A stretch of 7,566 nucleotides of DNA from Candidatus Aenigmatarchaeota archaeon (GCA_023134675.1 JAGLUQ010000037.1:1-7566); one strand, 5' to 3'; counted from the stretch's first letter, positions 1 through 6,274 are shown. The notes: a model not told the origin generated them from the sequence alone. A program made the numbers and translations.

Positions 1-402
1 GGATGGCTTTCAGGGCCGCTGAAGAAGACACTGAATTATAATGATCTGACATATTCTAATTCCGGGCTGAAGGATGAATGGGTGATAAGCCTTCTTTCAT
101 CATTTGCCAAAAAGGAATATACTGACCATGTCGCAGAGCAGATACTCAGGAAGATGGTTGAGCTTAAGGTTGATGATAAGTCTGCGGCAAAGAAGCTTGG
201 CCTGGGTAAGATTGATGATAAGAGCATGATAAAGGATGTTGTTGATAAGGTGCTTAAATCCAATGCCGATGCTGTGAAAGATTACAGGGGCGGTAATGAG
301 AAAGCTCTGCATTTCCTTGTCGGCCAGGTGATGCGCGAGACCAAGGGTCAGGTTGACGCGAACACGGCGAAGAAGCATATTCTTGAAGAGCTTGATAGTT
401 GA
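1..402 (+). CDS. gatB: Asp/Glu-tRNA(Asn/Gln) amidotransferase subunit B, C-terminal part
   Basis: The frame is open from the first base, so only the last 133 residues are present. GatB activates the side chain of Asp or Glu misacylated on tRNA(Asn) or tRNA(Gln), and with its partner amidase makes the amide. The fragment starts with the W-L-x-G-P-L / L-N segment at the end of the catalytic cradle and continues into the helical GatB/YqeY tail domain (about residues 25-133), which contacts the tRNA. The most diagnostic piece is the G-G-N-E-K-A-L-H-F-L-V-G-Q-V-M run followed by T-K-G and a final helix ending at the stop. The archaeal paralogue GatE has a related tail, but the FLVGQVM form and the length after it fit GatB better. 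The gene ends at TGA 400-402. No downstream gene follows closely, so it is the last gene of its unit. Confidence 0.88.
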   Translation, partial: GWLSGPLKKTLNYNDLTYSNSGLKDEWVISLLSSFAKKEYTDHVAEQILRKMVELKVDDKSAAKKLGLGKIDDKSMIKDVVDKVLKSNADAVKDYRGGNEKALHFLVGQVMRETKGQVDANTAKKHILEELDS

Positions 403-426
403 GCATCAAAAAAACAGTTATCAGAA

Positions 427-497
427 GAACCCTGGATTGGGCGAGGGAATCAGATTCCCTGGCGCCCGGGAAAGACATGCTTTCCCTGGAGGGGTTT
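427..497. ncRNA. Putative structured RNA, three-way junction fold
   Basis: This GC-rich island sits in an AT-rich intergenic region and folds almost completely. A closing helix pairs 428-432 (AACCC) with 492-496 (GGGTT). Hairpin 1 pairs 439-450 with 454-467: five GC pairs, a two-base bulge at 461-462, seven more pairs and a three-base loop. Hairpin 2 pairs 468-474 (GGGAAAG) with 480-486 around a five-base loop. CCCTGG occurs three times in it. The strand is undecided. On plus it would be the 3' UTR of gatB. On minus a T7 run (complement of 408-414) would serve as an archaeal-type terminator, and a TATA-like site (537-544) lies upstream, giving an RNA of roughly 105 bases. I saw no tRNA T-arm, no C/D boxes and no RNase P or SRP motif. 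It matches no family I recognise, and could also simply be a 3'-end or terminator structure. Confidence 0.35.
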
Positions 498-576
498 AAT
501 TGTCTGTTGCTCCATACCACCCGTCAAATAGATTAGCATATATCTTCTTTCAGGGATATCTATATAGTATCTTAAG

Positions 577-587
577 ATATATAAAGG
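577..587 (+). promoter_or_regulatory. Possible distal TATA box, next to a 12-base palindrome
   Basis: An ATATATAAAGG element would place a transcript start near 610, giving the regulator gene a leader of about 90 bases. The perfect palindrome TATCTTAAGATA (568-579) overlaps its upstream edge and could be an operator. The whole region is AT-rich, so chance matches are likely. Confidence 0.25.
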
Positions 588-599
588 TTTCTATAAAAC

Positions 600-690
600 T
601 GACATAGATTTTTACTGATTATATCATAAAGTATTATCTGTTTAGAAATATAGGCGTTTTTGACATATAAATTTATAATATTTAGAAATA
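600..690 (+). repeat. Interleaved short direct repeats upstream of the regulator gene
   Basis: TGACATA occurs at 600-606 and 661-667, and TTTAGAAATA at 641-650 and 681-690, in the order A-B-A-B. The second pair flanks the probable TATA box of the gene starting at 701. Repeated sites around a regulator's own promoter suggest autoregulation, but the AT richness makes this weak evidence. Confidence 0.35.
665..677 (+). promoter_or_regulatory. TATA box within palindrome TATAAATTTATA
   Basis: ATATAAAT (665-672) lies about 29-36 bases before ATG 701, the usual archaeal distance for a leaderless transcript. No GGTGAT-like ribosome binding site precedes the start, which agrees with leaderless initiation. 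The element is part of the perfect 12-base palindrome 666-677. Confidence 0.5.
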
Positions 691-700
691 AGATATATTG

Positions 701-1825
701 ATGCTGTCCCAGATAACAACTTCAAAAGATATCAGAGAAATAAAGCCGTACAGGCTTTCCGACAGAGAGAAACTTGTGCTTTATGCCCTGGCAAGATGGC
801 CTTCTTACAGCGATGTGGACGCTTCGGAAAAGGTCAGCATGAAAAGATCCACATTCACAGCGATAAAGAAACGGCTCAAAGACAAAAAAGTATACAGACT
901 AAAATACAGGCTCAGTTTCAGGTATATTGATGAAGAGATAATAAAATGCACATTTTTTGAAATAAACCCGAACATTGATAAAGATGTCTTAGAAGAGTTC
1001 TCAAAAGCTGTATTTGACTCATATTCTAACAGTGTCTATAACATAATCACAGATTCGGTATATGTAGGATTTAATTTTGTCAAAGATTTCGCAAAGCTGA
1101 AAAAAGGAAGATTCAAATTTGAGGAGAGATGGCTGAAGAAAAAGATATTTACAAAAGAATACCCTAAATATATCAATTTCTCAAACAAGCATTCCAAAAT
1201 CATGTTCAACTACGCACCTATGATAAAGCACATATTCCGCATAGACATTGATGATGATGAAATAGACAGCCTTGATAAATACAGGATTAAAGACAGAAAG
1301 ATTGCAAAGGCAAAACTTAGCAAAAATGAGAAGATAGTCATACATCATATGCTTCTCCAGTCGGAGAAGAGCGATCTGTATCTTTCAAAGCAGGCAGGCA
1401 TGAATCTCCAGACATTCAATAAGGCAAAAAGGAGGGTTCTTGACAGAGGCATAATCCGGCCGATAATAATACCTATGCACAAGACGCTTGAAAACGAGAT
1501 TATCGTATTTAAACATTTCAAGTTCAACCAGGCCCTGACATTTGAGGAGAGATTTGAAGTCCTAAGATATATGGACAAGAAACATCCACATCATTTCATG
1601 AGGATATATGATGAAAACGAGTGCATATGCATCTCTGTATACAGAGACTATCCCATATATCACAAGAACATCAAGAAAATAGAAGAATATGTGGCCAAAA
1701 ACAGTATAACATCACATAAGCCGACGATTGCTGTAGTGCCTATCAAGAACATAATATACCTAAAGAATGTGGTGTTCTCCGGGCTTTATAGGAAGATGTC
1801 TGAAACTGATGAAGAGAATATATAA
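701..1825 (+). CDS. Double winged-helix-like putative transcription regulator
   Basis: This is a 374-residue, strongly basic protein with two similar halves. Residues 19-66 (L-S-D-R-E-K-L-V-L onward) and 206-253 (L-S-K-N-E-K-I-V-I onward) both show the pattern of a winged helix: a hydrophobic first helix, a short turn, then a recognition helix of the T-x-x-x-x-K-K/R-R-L/V-x-D-x-x-x type. Each is followed by a beta-rich stretch of about 90 residues (roughly 75-165 and 265-355), which may be an effector or dimerisation domain in the style of Lrp-like regulators. There are no membrane segments or catalytic motifs. An in-frame TTG lies just before at 698, but ATG 701 fits a leaderless start from the TATA box at 665-672. 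The gene stands alone, followed on the same strand by a tRNA gene whose promoter overlaps its stop codon. The fold and role are inferred from pattern, and the target is unknown. The short repeats upstream hint at autoregulation. Confidence 0.72.
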   Translation: MLSQITTSKDIREIKPYRLSDREKLVLYALARWPSYSDVDASEKVSMKRSTFTAIKKRLKDKKVYRLKYRLSFRYIDEEIIKCTFFEINPNIDKDVLEEFSKAVFDSYSNSVYNIITDSVYVGFNFVKDFAKLKKGRFKFEERWLKKKIFTKEYPKYINFSNKHSKIMFNYAPMIKHIFRIDIDDDEIDSLDKYRIKDRKIAKAKLSKNEKIVIHHMLLQSEKSDLYLSKQAGMNLQTFNKAKRRVLDRGIIRPIIIPMHKTLENEIIVFKHFKFNQALTFEERFEVLRYMDKKHPHHFMRIYDENECICISVYRDYPIYHKNIKKIEEYVAKNSITSHKPTIAVVPIKNIIYLKNVVFSGLYRKMSETDEENI

Positions 1826-1827
1826 GC
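1817..1827 (+). promoter_or_regulatory. TATA box of the tRNA-Arg gene
   Basis: The AATATATAAGC stretch includes the TAA stop of the preceding gene (1823-1825). It lies about 30 bases before the mature 5' end of the tRNA, a normal archaeal TATA-to-start distance allowing a short RNase P leader. Confidence 0.45.
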
Positions 1828-1855
1828 TTAAAAAAGTGTATGATGAAATAGTCTT

Positions 1856-1961
1856 GGGCTCGTGGCTCAGTTTGGATATTTTGGAAGAGCAGTTTTTCGG
1901 AACCAAAAAGAGCGACTGGCTTCGGACCAGTAGGTCGGGGGTTCAAATCCCTCCGGGCTCA
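1856..1961 (+). tRNA. trnR: tRNA-Arg(UCG) with a 31-base D-loop intron
   Basis: This decodes CGA. Exon 1 is 1856-1877 and exon 2 is 1909-1961. After splicing, the molecule has a 7-bp acceptor (1856-1862 with 1954-1960, two G-U pairs), a D-stem GCTC/GAGC (1865-1868 with 1910-1913) and a ten-base D-loop with the invariant GG (1874-1875). The anticodon stem is ACTGG/CCAGT (1915-1919 with 1927-1931), with loop CTTCGGA holding anticodon TCG (1922-1924). A five-base variable loop follows, then a T-arm with loop TTCAAAT (1942-1948) and discriminator A at 1961. An A at position 20 follows the GG pair, as expected for arginine identity. CCA is not encoded. Without removal of the intron the D-loop would be 41 bases, which no functional tRNA has. 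A T-run follows directly as terminator. Confidence 0.9.
1878..1908 (+). other. Predicted non-canonical tRNA intron (BHB motif) in the D-loop
   Basis: The splice sites form a bulge-helix-bulge. The central 4-bp helix pairs TTGG (1872-1875, exon 1) with CCAA (1903-1906). One 3-base bulge is ATA (1876-1878) and the other AAA (1907-1909). The inner helix pairs TTTTG (1879-1883) with CGGAA (1898-1902, two G-U pairs), closed by a 14-base loop. The D-stem 1865-1868/1910-1913 acts as outer helix, with three unpaired bases (1869-1871) opposite the second bulge, so the motif is slightly relaxed. Cutting after the second base of each bulge joins 1877 to 1909 and restores a normal D-loop. BHB motifs of this kind are cut by the archaeal tRNA splicing endonuclease. 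The splice sites are inferred from structure. Confidence 0.8.
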
Positions 1962-1966
1962 TTTTT
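1962..1966 (+). terminator. T-run terminator of the tRNA gene
   Basis: Five Ts follow the discriminator base directly, a typical archaeal oligo-T stop signal after a stable RNA gene. Confidence 0.4.
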
Positions 1967-1984
1967 ATTATATATGCCTATTTC

Positions 1985-1992
1985 TATAAAAT
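1985..1992 (+). promoter_or_regulatory. TATA box of the PP-loop/ferredoxin fusion gene
   Basis: TATAAAAT is centred about 23 bases before ATG 2011, a slightly short distance for a leaderless start there. A second TATA-like stretch (1967-1976) would instead start transcription near 1997, between the two candidate ATGs. Confidence 0.4.
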
Positions 1993-2010
1993 ATGTGTGT
2001 GAGACCGGCT

Positions 2011-3924
2011 ATGAAAAAAAGGACAGATTCAAGGAACAGGCCGTCGTATCTTAGATGGTGCTATGAATGCAATGTGCCTCTGCTTAGGAAGAAATGCGAC
2101 CTTTGCGGGGGGAAAGGGATAGCTGTTGCTATATCTTCGCCCGGCGATGCAAGGCCTGCGCTTGAAGAGGACAGATTGCTTACAGTCAGGACAATCTCTG
2201 AGGAATACGGGCCGCAGATTAAAAGAGCTATCAAAGGCAAGACAATTATTCTGAACAAGGCGCCGGGAATTGACAGGACAGACGAGGTCATTATAGACGG
2301 GATAAAGATTGGTATTCTTGAGTTTGACATTTTTGAGAAGAAATTCAGGTTTATACCATCTATTGAAGGCTGCGCCGCATTTGACAGGTTTACCAAAAGG
2401 AAGATTATGGTCAAAGGCGGGCTTAAAGGACATCTGAAAGGCAAGCATCTGAGCTATGATGATATCATAATTCCTAAAGGGCAGGTGTTTGAGGCTGGCG
2501 ATTATGCTATACTTTTGTTCCCTGACGGAAATATAGGGAAGGGCATTTTGAAAGATGGGTTCCAGCATAGTGAAAAGGCAGTAAAGATACTTGACATGAC
2601 AAAAGAGGATGTTTGTTTCTCTAAAATTACGAATCCTATGGAAAAGATAATAAAGGCTAACAGGGGGCATCTTAACATTATTGAGAAAGAGGCATCGGAT
2701 TTCATAAAAGAGACTATTGAGGCGGCCGGGAAACCTGTCAATGTCGCATTCAGCGGGGGCAAGGACAGTCTTGTGATACTTGAGCTTGTCAAGGGAGTGA
2801 CACCACGATCTGAGACAATCTTCATAGATACAGGCCTTGAGTTTCCTGAGACTGTGGCTTATGTCGGCATGATGCAGAAAAAGACAAAGAAGAAGATAAG
2901 GTGTGTCAGGAGTACGAAAGATCTTCTTACAGAGGCTGAAGTGTTCGGGCCACCGGCAAAAGATTACAGGTGGTGCTGCAAGACGCACAAGCTTGCGCCT
3001 GTTGCTGAGTATATAGGGCTCAATTATCCTGACGGGTGCCTTACTTTTGAAGGGAAAAGGAGATATGAGTCATTCTCAAGAGCACTTTCAAGGCGTGTGG
3101 ATAACAACCCGTTCGTTCCGGGGCAGACCAGCGCCTATCCTATACTTGAGTGGAGATCTCTTGAGGTCTGGCTGTTTATTTTCTCTAAAGGGCTTAGATA
3201 TAATTCCCTGTATGACAAGGGCTTTGAGAGGATTGGGTGCTGGATGTGCCCGGCAGGACTTGATTCTGAATTTGAGAAGGCAAAGGAACTGCATCCTGAG
3301 AAGCACAGGAAGTTCTACAAGTTTCTGCTTGGCTGGGCTGATTCCAGGGATCTTGGGAAGAAGTATGTCAGGCTGGGCTTCTGGAGATGGAAGAGCTATC
3401 CTAAAAAGATGCTTGAGATTGCCCGTGATAAAGAGATTAATCTTGTGCCGCATGTGAAAGGCTCAGAATATTCTGTGTCAAGCGTATCCGGTGTTGTGCC
3501 GTGCCATGACAGGAAGTTTTCCATTGAGGCTGTGCTTAACGGGATAAAGGATTTTGAAAGGCTTGGCAATGTTCTGAATGTGCTTGGAAGCGTGAGCTAT
3601 TCAAAAGATATGGGTGCGCTTCGGTTCAAGAGTTCAGGGTGTGATGTCTCTGTGTTTGCCAGCGGGCATATTATGATAAAGTCTGATTCAAAGGCGGATG
3701 CGAAGAGAGCTCTTATTGAGACTGTCAGGACAATTATCAGGTTTGAGACATGCAATATGTGCGGTATCTGCGCAAGGAAATGTGAGAGGAAGGCTATAAG
3801 TGTTGTTGATGAGAAGATACATATCGGGGCGTCATGCACGCATTGCGGGAAGTGCAACAGGTCTTGCCAGACTTATACTTATTCTGAGAAAGTTGTTGAT
3901 ATGTCGAGGGTGAAGAAGGTTTAG
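2011..3924 (+). CDS. Zinc ribbon / PUA / PAPS-reductase-like PP-loop / ferredoxin fusion protein
   Basis: This 637-residue protein belongs to the archaeal PAPS-reductase-family proteins with RNA-binding and iron-sulfur additions. Residues 17-32 are a zinc ribbon (C17-x2-C20, C29-x2-C32). Residues about 118-185 look like a PUA domain, a fold usually found in RNA-modifying enzymes. The PP-loop S-G-G-K-D-S at 248-253 binds ATP or an adenylyl nucleotide. Cysteines C322-C323 (CCKTHK) and C410/C413 (GCWMCP) are placed as in CysH-like enzymes, where they bind a metal or cluster or carry sulfur. The C-terminus has two CxxCxxCxxxC motifs (C581-C591 and C609-C619) for two [4Fe-4S] clusters. Together this suggests reductive or cluster-dependent sulfur transfer, possibly onto RNA, rather than classical sulfate assimilation. 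The substrate is not known to me. ATG 1993 is an alternative start adding six residues; 2011 fits the TATA box better. It starts 50 bases after the tRNA and ends 15 bases before a convergent gene. Confidence 0.85.
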   Translation: MKKRTDSRNRPSYLRWCYECNVPLLRKKCDLCGGKGIAVAISSPGDARPALEEDRLLTVRTISEEYGPQIKRAIKGKTIILNKAPGIDRTDEVIIDGIKIGILEFDIFEKKFRFIPSIEGCAAFDRFTKRKIMVKGGLKGHLKGKHLSYDDIIIPKGQVFEAGDYAILLFPDGNIGKGILKDGFQHSEKAVKILDMTKEDVCFSKITNPMEKIIKANRGHLNIIEKEASDFIKETIEAAGKPVNVAFSGGKDSLVILELVKGVTPRSETIFIDTGLEFPETVAYVGMMQKKTKKKIRCVRSTKDLLTEAEVFGPPAKDYRWCCKTHKLAPVAEYIGLNYPDGCLTFEGKRRYESFSRALSRRVDNNPFVPGQTSAYPILEWRSLEVWLFIFSKGLRYNSLYDKGFERIGCWMCPAGLDSEFEKAKELHPEKHRKFYKFLLGWADSRDLGKKYVRLGFWRWKSYPKKMLEIARDKEINLVPHVKGSEYSVSSVSGVVPCHDRKFSIEAVLNGIKDFERLGNVLNVLGSVSYSKDMGALRFKSSGCDVSVFASGHIMIKSDSKADAKRALIETVRTIIRFETCNMCGICARKCERKAISVVDEKIHIGASCTHCGKCNRSCQTYTYSEKVVDMSRVKKV

Positions 3925-3930
3925 GAAATT

Positions 3931-3940
3931 CTTTTGTTTT
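3931..3940 (+). terminator. Possible T-rich terminator between convergent genes
   Basis: CTTTTGTTTT follows the TAG stop at 3922-3924 and runs into the end of the convergent operon. Archaeal transcripts often end on such T-rich stretches. No hairpin is seen. Confidence 0.3.
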
Positions 3941-4479
3941 CATAATCCATTTTTTGCCAACGATTCATTTCTATATCTATCTAATTCTGTGACTTCTTCT
4001 GCAAACCATCCGGGTCGGATAAATGATCTGCATGCACCAATATTATCAAATTCGACTTCGGCAATCATAAGTCCTTTGAGACGGCCTTCATATATATCCA
4101 ATTCTGCAGTCATATCATTTTCAAGTTCAATATAATATCTTGTCTTTTTAACACTGTATTTTGTTTTTTGCAATAATTTGTCAAAAGTTTCTTTTGGAAT
4201 ATCAATTTCCCATTCATCCCGTTCAAATGTACCCGGCCCTTTTAATGTGAAAAAATATTGTTCATCTTTTTTTCTTATCCTTGCTGAATATTTATCATTT
4301 ATTTCTTTTTTTTCTATCAGGTCTTTATGGCCTTTAAGGCTATCGTATGTCTCTTTTAAAATGTCTGCCAAATCGGAATCATTAAAATAATATTGTTCTA
4401 TTTCGCTTTTATGGATACAGGACAGGTCGGGCAAAAGAGTTTTGTCAACTGTATATTTTCTTTCAATCTCTTTTCCCAT
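3940..4479 (-). CDS. CYTH-domain protein (triphosphate tunnel metalloenzyme)
   Basis: This 179-residue protein carries the full CYTH pattern. CYTH enzymes form a beta-barrel tunnel that binds triphosphate groups with two metal ions, and include tripolyphosphatases, thiamine triphosphatases and class IV adenylate cyclases. E4-x-E6-x-K8 (EIERK) is the signature. R67 and R69 (ARIRK), K80 (TLKG), R87/E89/E91, R114, E126/D128 (AELDIYEG) and E141/E143 (AEVEF) supply the charged tunnel. The C-terminal W-F-A-E-E-V-T ... Y-R-N-x-S-L-A-K-N-G matches bacterial short TTM proteins of about 155 residues, for which tripolyphosphatase activity is known. About 25 extra residues (34-61) lie between the first strand pair and R67. 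It is the last gene of a four-gene operon, starting 4 bases after the preceding stop. GTGATC overlapping that stop is complementary to the archaeal 16S 3' end, so translation is probably coupled. The exact substrate is uncertain. Confidence 0.85.
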   Translation of the reverse strand: MGKEIERKYTVDKTLLPDLSCIHKSEIEQYYFNDSDLADILKETYDSLKGHKDLIEKKEINDKYSARIRKKDEQYFFTLKGPGTFERDEWEIDIPKETFDKLLQKTKYSVKKTRYYIELENDMTAELDIYEGRLKGLMIAEVEFDNIGACRSFIRPGWFAEEVTELDRYRNESLAKNGL

Positions 4480-4483
4480 AAGA

Positions 4484-5467
4484 TCACATCCTGATTATTT
4501 CTATTATATCATCAAAGCATTGCTTATAATGTATTTTATCCACATCACCATCATATTTTGCTCCGCCTACAAAGCCTCGTCCGCCACCATTGTAAAACTT
4601 ATTGAGCCTGTCAATTATGAATCTGTGTTTTTCATCCTGTATCTCATAGGCAATCCTGCCATTTTCCCAGATTGCAATTATTGCATCACGTTCTTCTTTT
4701 TTCTTTTCAGAATCCAAAAGATATGCCCTGACATCTTTTGATTCAAGAGTTTCCGGCACCAATGCCATTGTGATTTTTGTTTTCAGATCATTGTTTTCCA
4801 TTGTATATTCAGTTATTGTGCTGTCCATATCTTCTATGGCACGAGGCCTGATTTTTGTCCTGTAATCCTGGGATATCATCTTGAAATCACTGCTTAAAAA
4901 TTGACCATCTGCTATAGTTTTTACTATTTTTCTCTTATCGTAACCTGAAGTTATTACATCCTGCAGCATTGATGCAAGATCATAAGAGTCCTTATCTGTT
5001 ATCTTACCGTCAATCTGATCATGCTGCCTTGCATATTTCGCAATTTCTTTTGCATACATGTCTTCGGCCAGAAATCTGTTCTGGACTATCTGGCTCGCAC
5101 ATAGGTCTGTATCAACAATAAACTCATCCACTATAGAGCTTACTTTATCTTTAACTGATTCCGGCCATTTGTGATGATCGTACCATGAGACTTTATTTTT
5201 GAAAAGGGGTTCGCTATATATTTCTAAAAAATAGTTTAACAGAGCATCATTATAACCGATGTCTGCAATCAGTATCTTGTCTCCGTCAATGAACTTTGAA
5301 GATATGTTTTCTAATGCATCAATAACACCAGTCACATCATTACCCTGCTCCTGATGATGCACGAAATAATGTTCTGCTGCAATATCATTTTCACAGGCAT
5401 ATCTTTCAATTATTGCATGGCATGCAAGTCCGTCTACATCAATACCGTGAGCTACAACATAAAGCAT
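4484..5467 (-). CDS. DHH/DHHA1-family phosphoesterase
   Basis: This 327-residue protein has the motifs of metal-dependent DHH phosphoesterases (NrnA/RecJ-like), which hydrolyse phosphodiester or phosphomonoester bonds in short oligonucleotides, cyclic dinucleotides, pAp or DNA. Numbered from this start, motif I is H-G-I-D-V-D-G (H7, D10, D12), motif II D69 (ADIGYND), motif III the DHH triplet D97-H98-H99 (WYDHHKWPE), and motif IV D119/D121. Near the C-terminus G-G-G-R-G-F-V-G-G (294-302) takes the place of the DHHA1 motif GGGHxxAAG, with Arg instead of His. The size fits the short NrnA-like proteins rather than RecJ. ATG 5473 is possible, but AAAGGTG (5475-5481) would be only one base from it and seven from ATG 5467, so 5467 is preferred. 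The ribosome binding site overlaps the stop codon of the preceding kinase gene. The substrate is unknown. Confidence 0.85.
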   Translation of the reverse strand: MLYVVAHGIDVDGLACHAIIERYACENDIAAEHYFVHHQEQGNDVTGVIDALENISSKFIDGDKILIADIGYNDALLNYFLEIYSEPLFKNKVSWYDHHKWPESVKDKVSSIVDEFIVDTDLCASQIVQNRFLAEDMYAKEIAKYARQHDQIDGKITDKDSYDLASMLQDVITSGYDKRKIVKTIADGQFLSSDFKMISQDYRTKIRPRAIEDMDSTITEYTMENNDLKTKITMALVPETLESKDVRAYLLDSEKKKEERDAIIAIWENGRIAYEIQDEKHRFIIDRLNKFYNGGGRGFVGGAKYDGDVDKIHYKQCFDDIIEIIRM

Positions 5468-5479
5468 TTTCATACACCT

Positions 5480-6247
5480 TTAATTTTTATATTTTTCTGT
5501 CAACGGATTCAGGACATCTGTTCTTATCATCTCTGTTGTCTTATCTTCAAATCCGTAGGTCATTATTTCTTGTGTGCCTGTATCATATACAATCCTTGAA
5601 ATATCAAGATCTAAAGGATTATCTGATTCTATATGGCTTGAATCAAACTCTTTTTTTATTATATCAAATATTTCAAGCTGTTTTGCGTTTGATGTTGTTG
5701 ACTGTTTACCGTTTACCCTGTTTTCAAGGCGCTTTTTGACTATATCTGCGTCACATATGACCTGGATAATATATACTTTATCTAATCCATTTTTTATGGC
5801 TGTTTCGTATGCTCGCTGCCTCATCCCCTTTTTTGAAAATGTAGCGTCGAAGATCACATCACTATCTTCAGAGATATAAGTGTCAAGCCGATCAAAAGCA
5901 GTATTATAAACCACTTTTTTTTGCTCAGGTATCTTGTGCTCATATTTATTTACTATTTTTCTGTAAGCTTCATCTTCACATTTAAGTATAGGGTTTAATA
6001 GATGCTGGAAATCAATCAGATCTTTATCTTTGGATTCAATCCAGTCACTTATTATTTTCGCAGGAGAGGGTTCATCTAGGATTCCTGTATAATCTATACA
6101 TTCTGTGAAAAGTTCTTTGCGTATGTCATCTGTACTTATCAGCCAGGCACCAGTCTTATATGCAAGTTCTTCTGCCACTGTTGACTTTCCTGATGCTACA
6201 TAACCCACAGACATAAATAATCTAGGCTGATTTACAGAATCATCCAT
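5480..6247 (-). CDS. AAA_33 / COG0645-type P-loop kinase
   Basis: This 255-residue kinase-like ATPase is related to small-molecule, polynucleotide and zeta-type kinases. Walker A is G-Y-V-A-S-G-K-S-T (15-23). S-T-D-D-I-R-K-E-L (38-46), V-I-F-D-A-T-F (131-137) and a lid-like V-I-C-D-A-D ... K-R-L-E-N-R (163-177) are all typical of the AAA_33 family. Members are often about 170-190 residues; here extra sequence of roughly 60 residues (about 48-110) sits between the SxD-x-I-R motif and the DATF strand. In many bacteria this domain is fused behind a COG2187 domain; here it is a separate gene 27 bases after its COG2187 neighbour. The GTG at 6256 is unlikely as start: GAGGTGA (6253-6259) lies five bases before ATG 6247 and matches the 16S 3' end. 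The phosphate acceptor is unknown. Zeta toxin is the main alternative, but no antitoxin gene is present. Confidence 0.85.
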   Translation of the reverse strand: MDDSVNQPRLFMSVGYVASGKSTVAEELAYKTGAWLISTDDIRKELFTECIDYTGILDEPSPAKIISDWIESKDKDLIDFQHLLNPILKCEDEAYRKIVNKYEHKIPEQKKVVYNTAFDRLDTYISEDSDVIFDATFSKKGMRQRAYETAIKNGLDKVYIIQVICDADIVKKRLENRVNGKQSTTSNAKQLEIFDIIKKEFDSSHIESDNPLDLDISRIVYDTGTQEIMTYGFEDKTTEMIRTDVLNPLTEKYKN

Positions 6248-6252
6248 CGCAA

Positions 6253-6259
6253 TCACCTC
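6253..6259 (-). promoter_or_regulatory. Ribosome binding site GAGGTGA deciding the kinase start
   Basis: On the minus strand this heptamer is complementary to the CACCTC region at the archaeal 16S rRNA 3' end. It sits five bases before ATG 6247 and overlaps the alternative GTG start, which it argues against. Confidence 0.7.
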
Positions 6260-6274
6260 TCAGACCCGGATATA

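Noticed and set aside
427..497. The folded island as a tRNA or tRNA fragment
   Set aside because: No T-arm sequence, no anticodon arm of normal size and no 7-bp acceptor could be found on either strand.
405..515. C/D box, H/ACA, RNase P, SRP or hammerhead RNA
   Set aside because: I found no paired C and D boxes, no kink-turn with terminal ACA, no RNase P or SRP core motif and no CTGATGA hammerhead core.
540..700. CRISPR leader or array
   Set aside because: The repeats are only 7-10 bases with uneven spacing. There are no spacers and no cas genes.
1767..2054. Plus-strand reading frame across the tRNA
   Set aside because: It overlaps the end of the regulator gene, the whole tRNA and the start of the next gene in another frame. 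It is a shadow frame.
2029..2988. Long 319-residue reading frame on the minus strand
   Set aside because: It lies antisense inside the zinc ribbon / PUA / PP-loop gene, whose domains and motifs are clear. Its translation shows no recognisable domain.
2011..3924. Classical assimilatory PAPS reductase (cysH)
   Set aside because: The PUA, zinc-ribbon and double ferredoxin parts and the absence of neighbouring sulfate genes argue against simply transferring that name.
5480..6247. Zeta-type toxin of a toxin-antitoxin pair
   Set aside because: The kinase motifs fit COG0645 next to COG2187. The neighbours are enzymes, and no small antitoxin gene is present.
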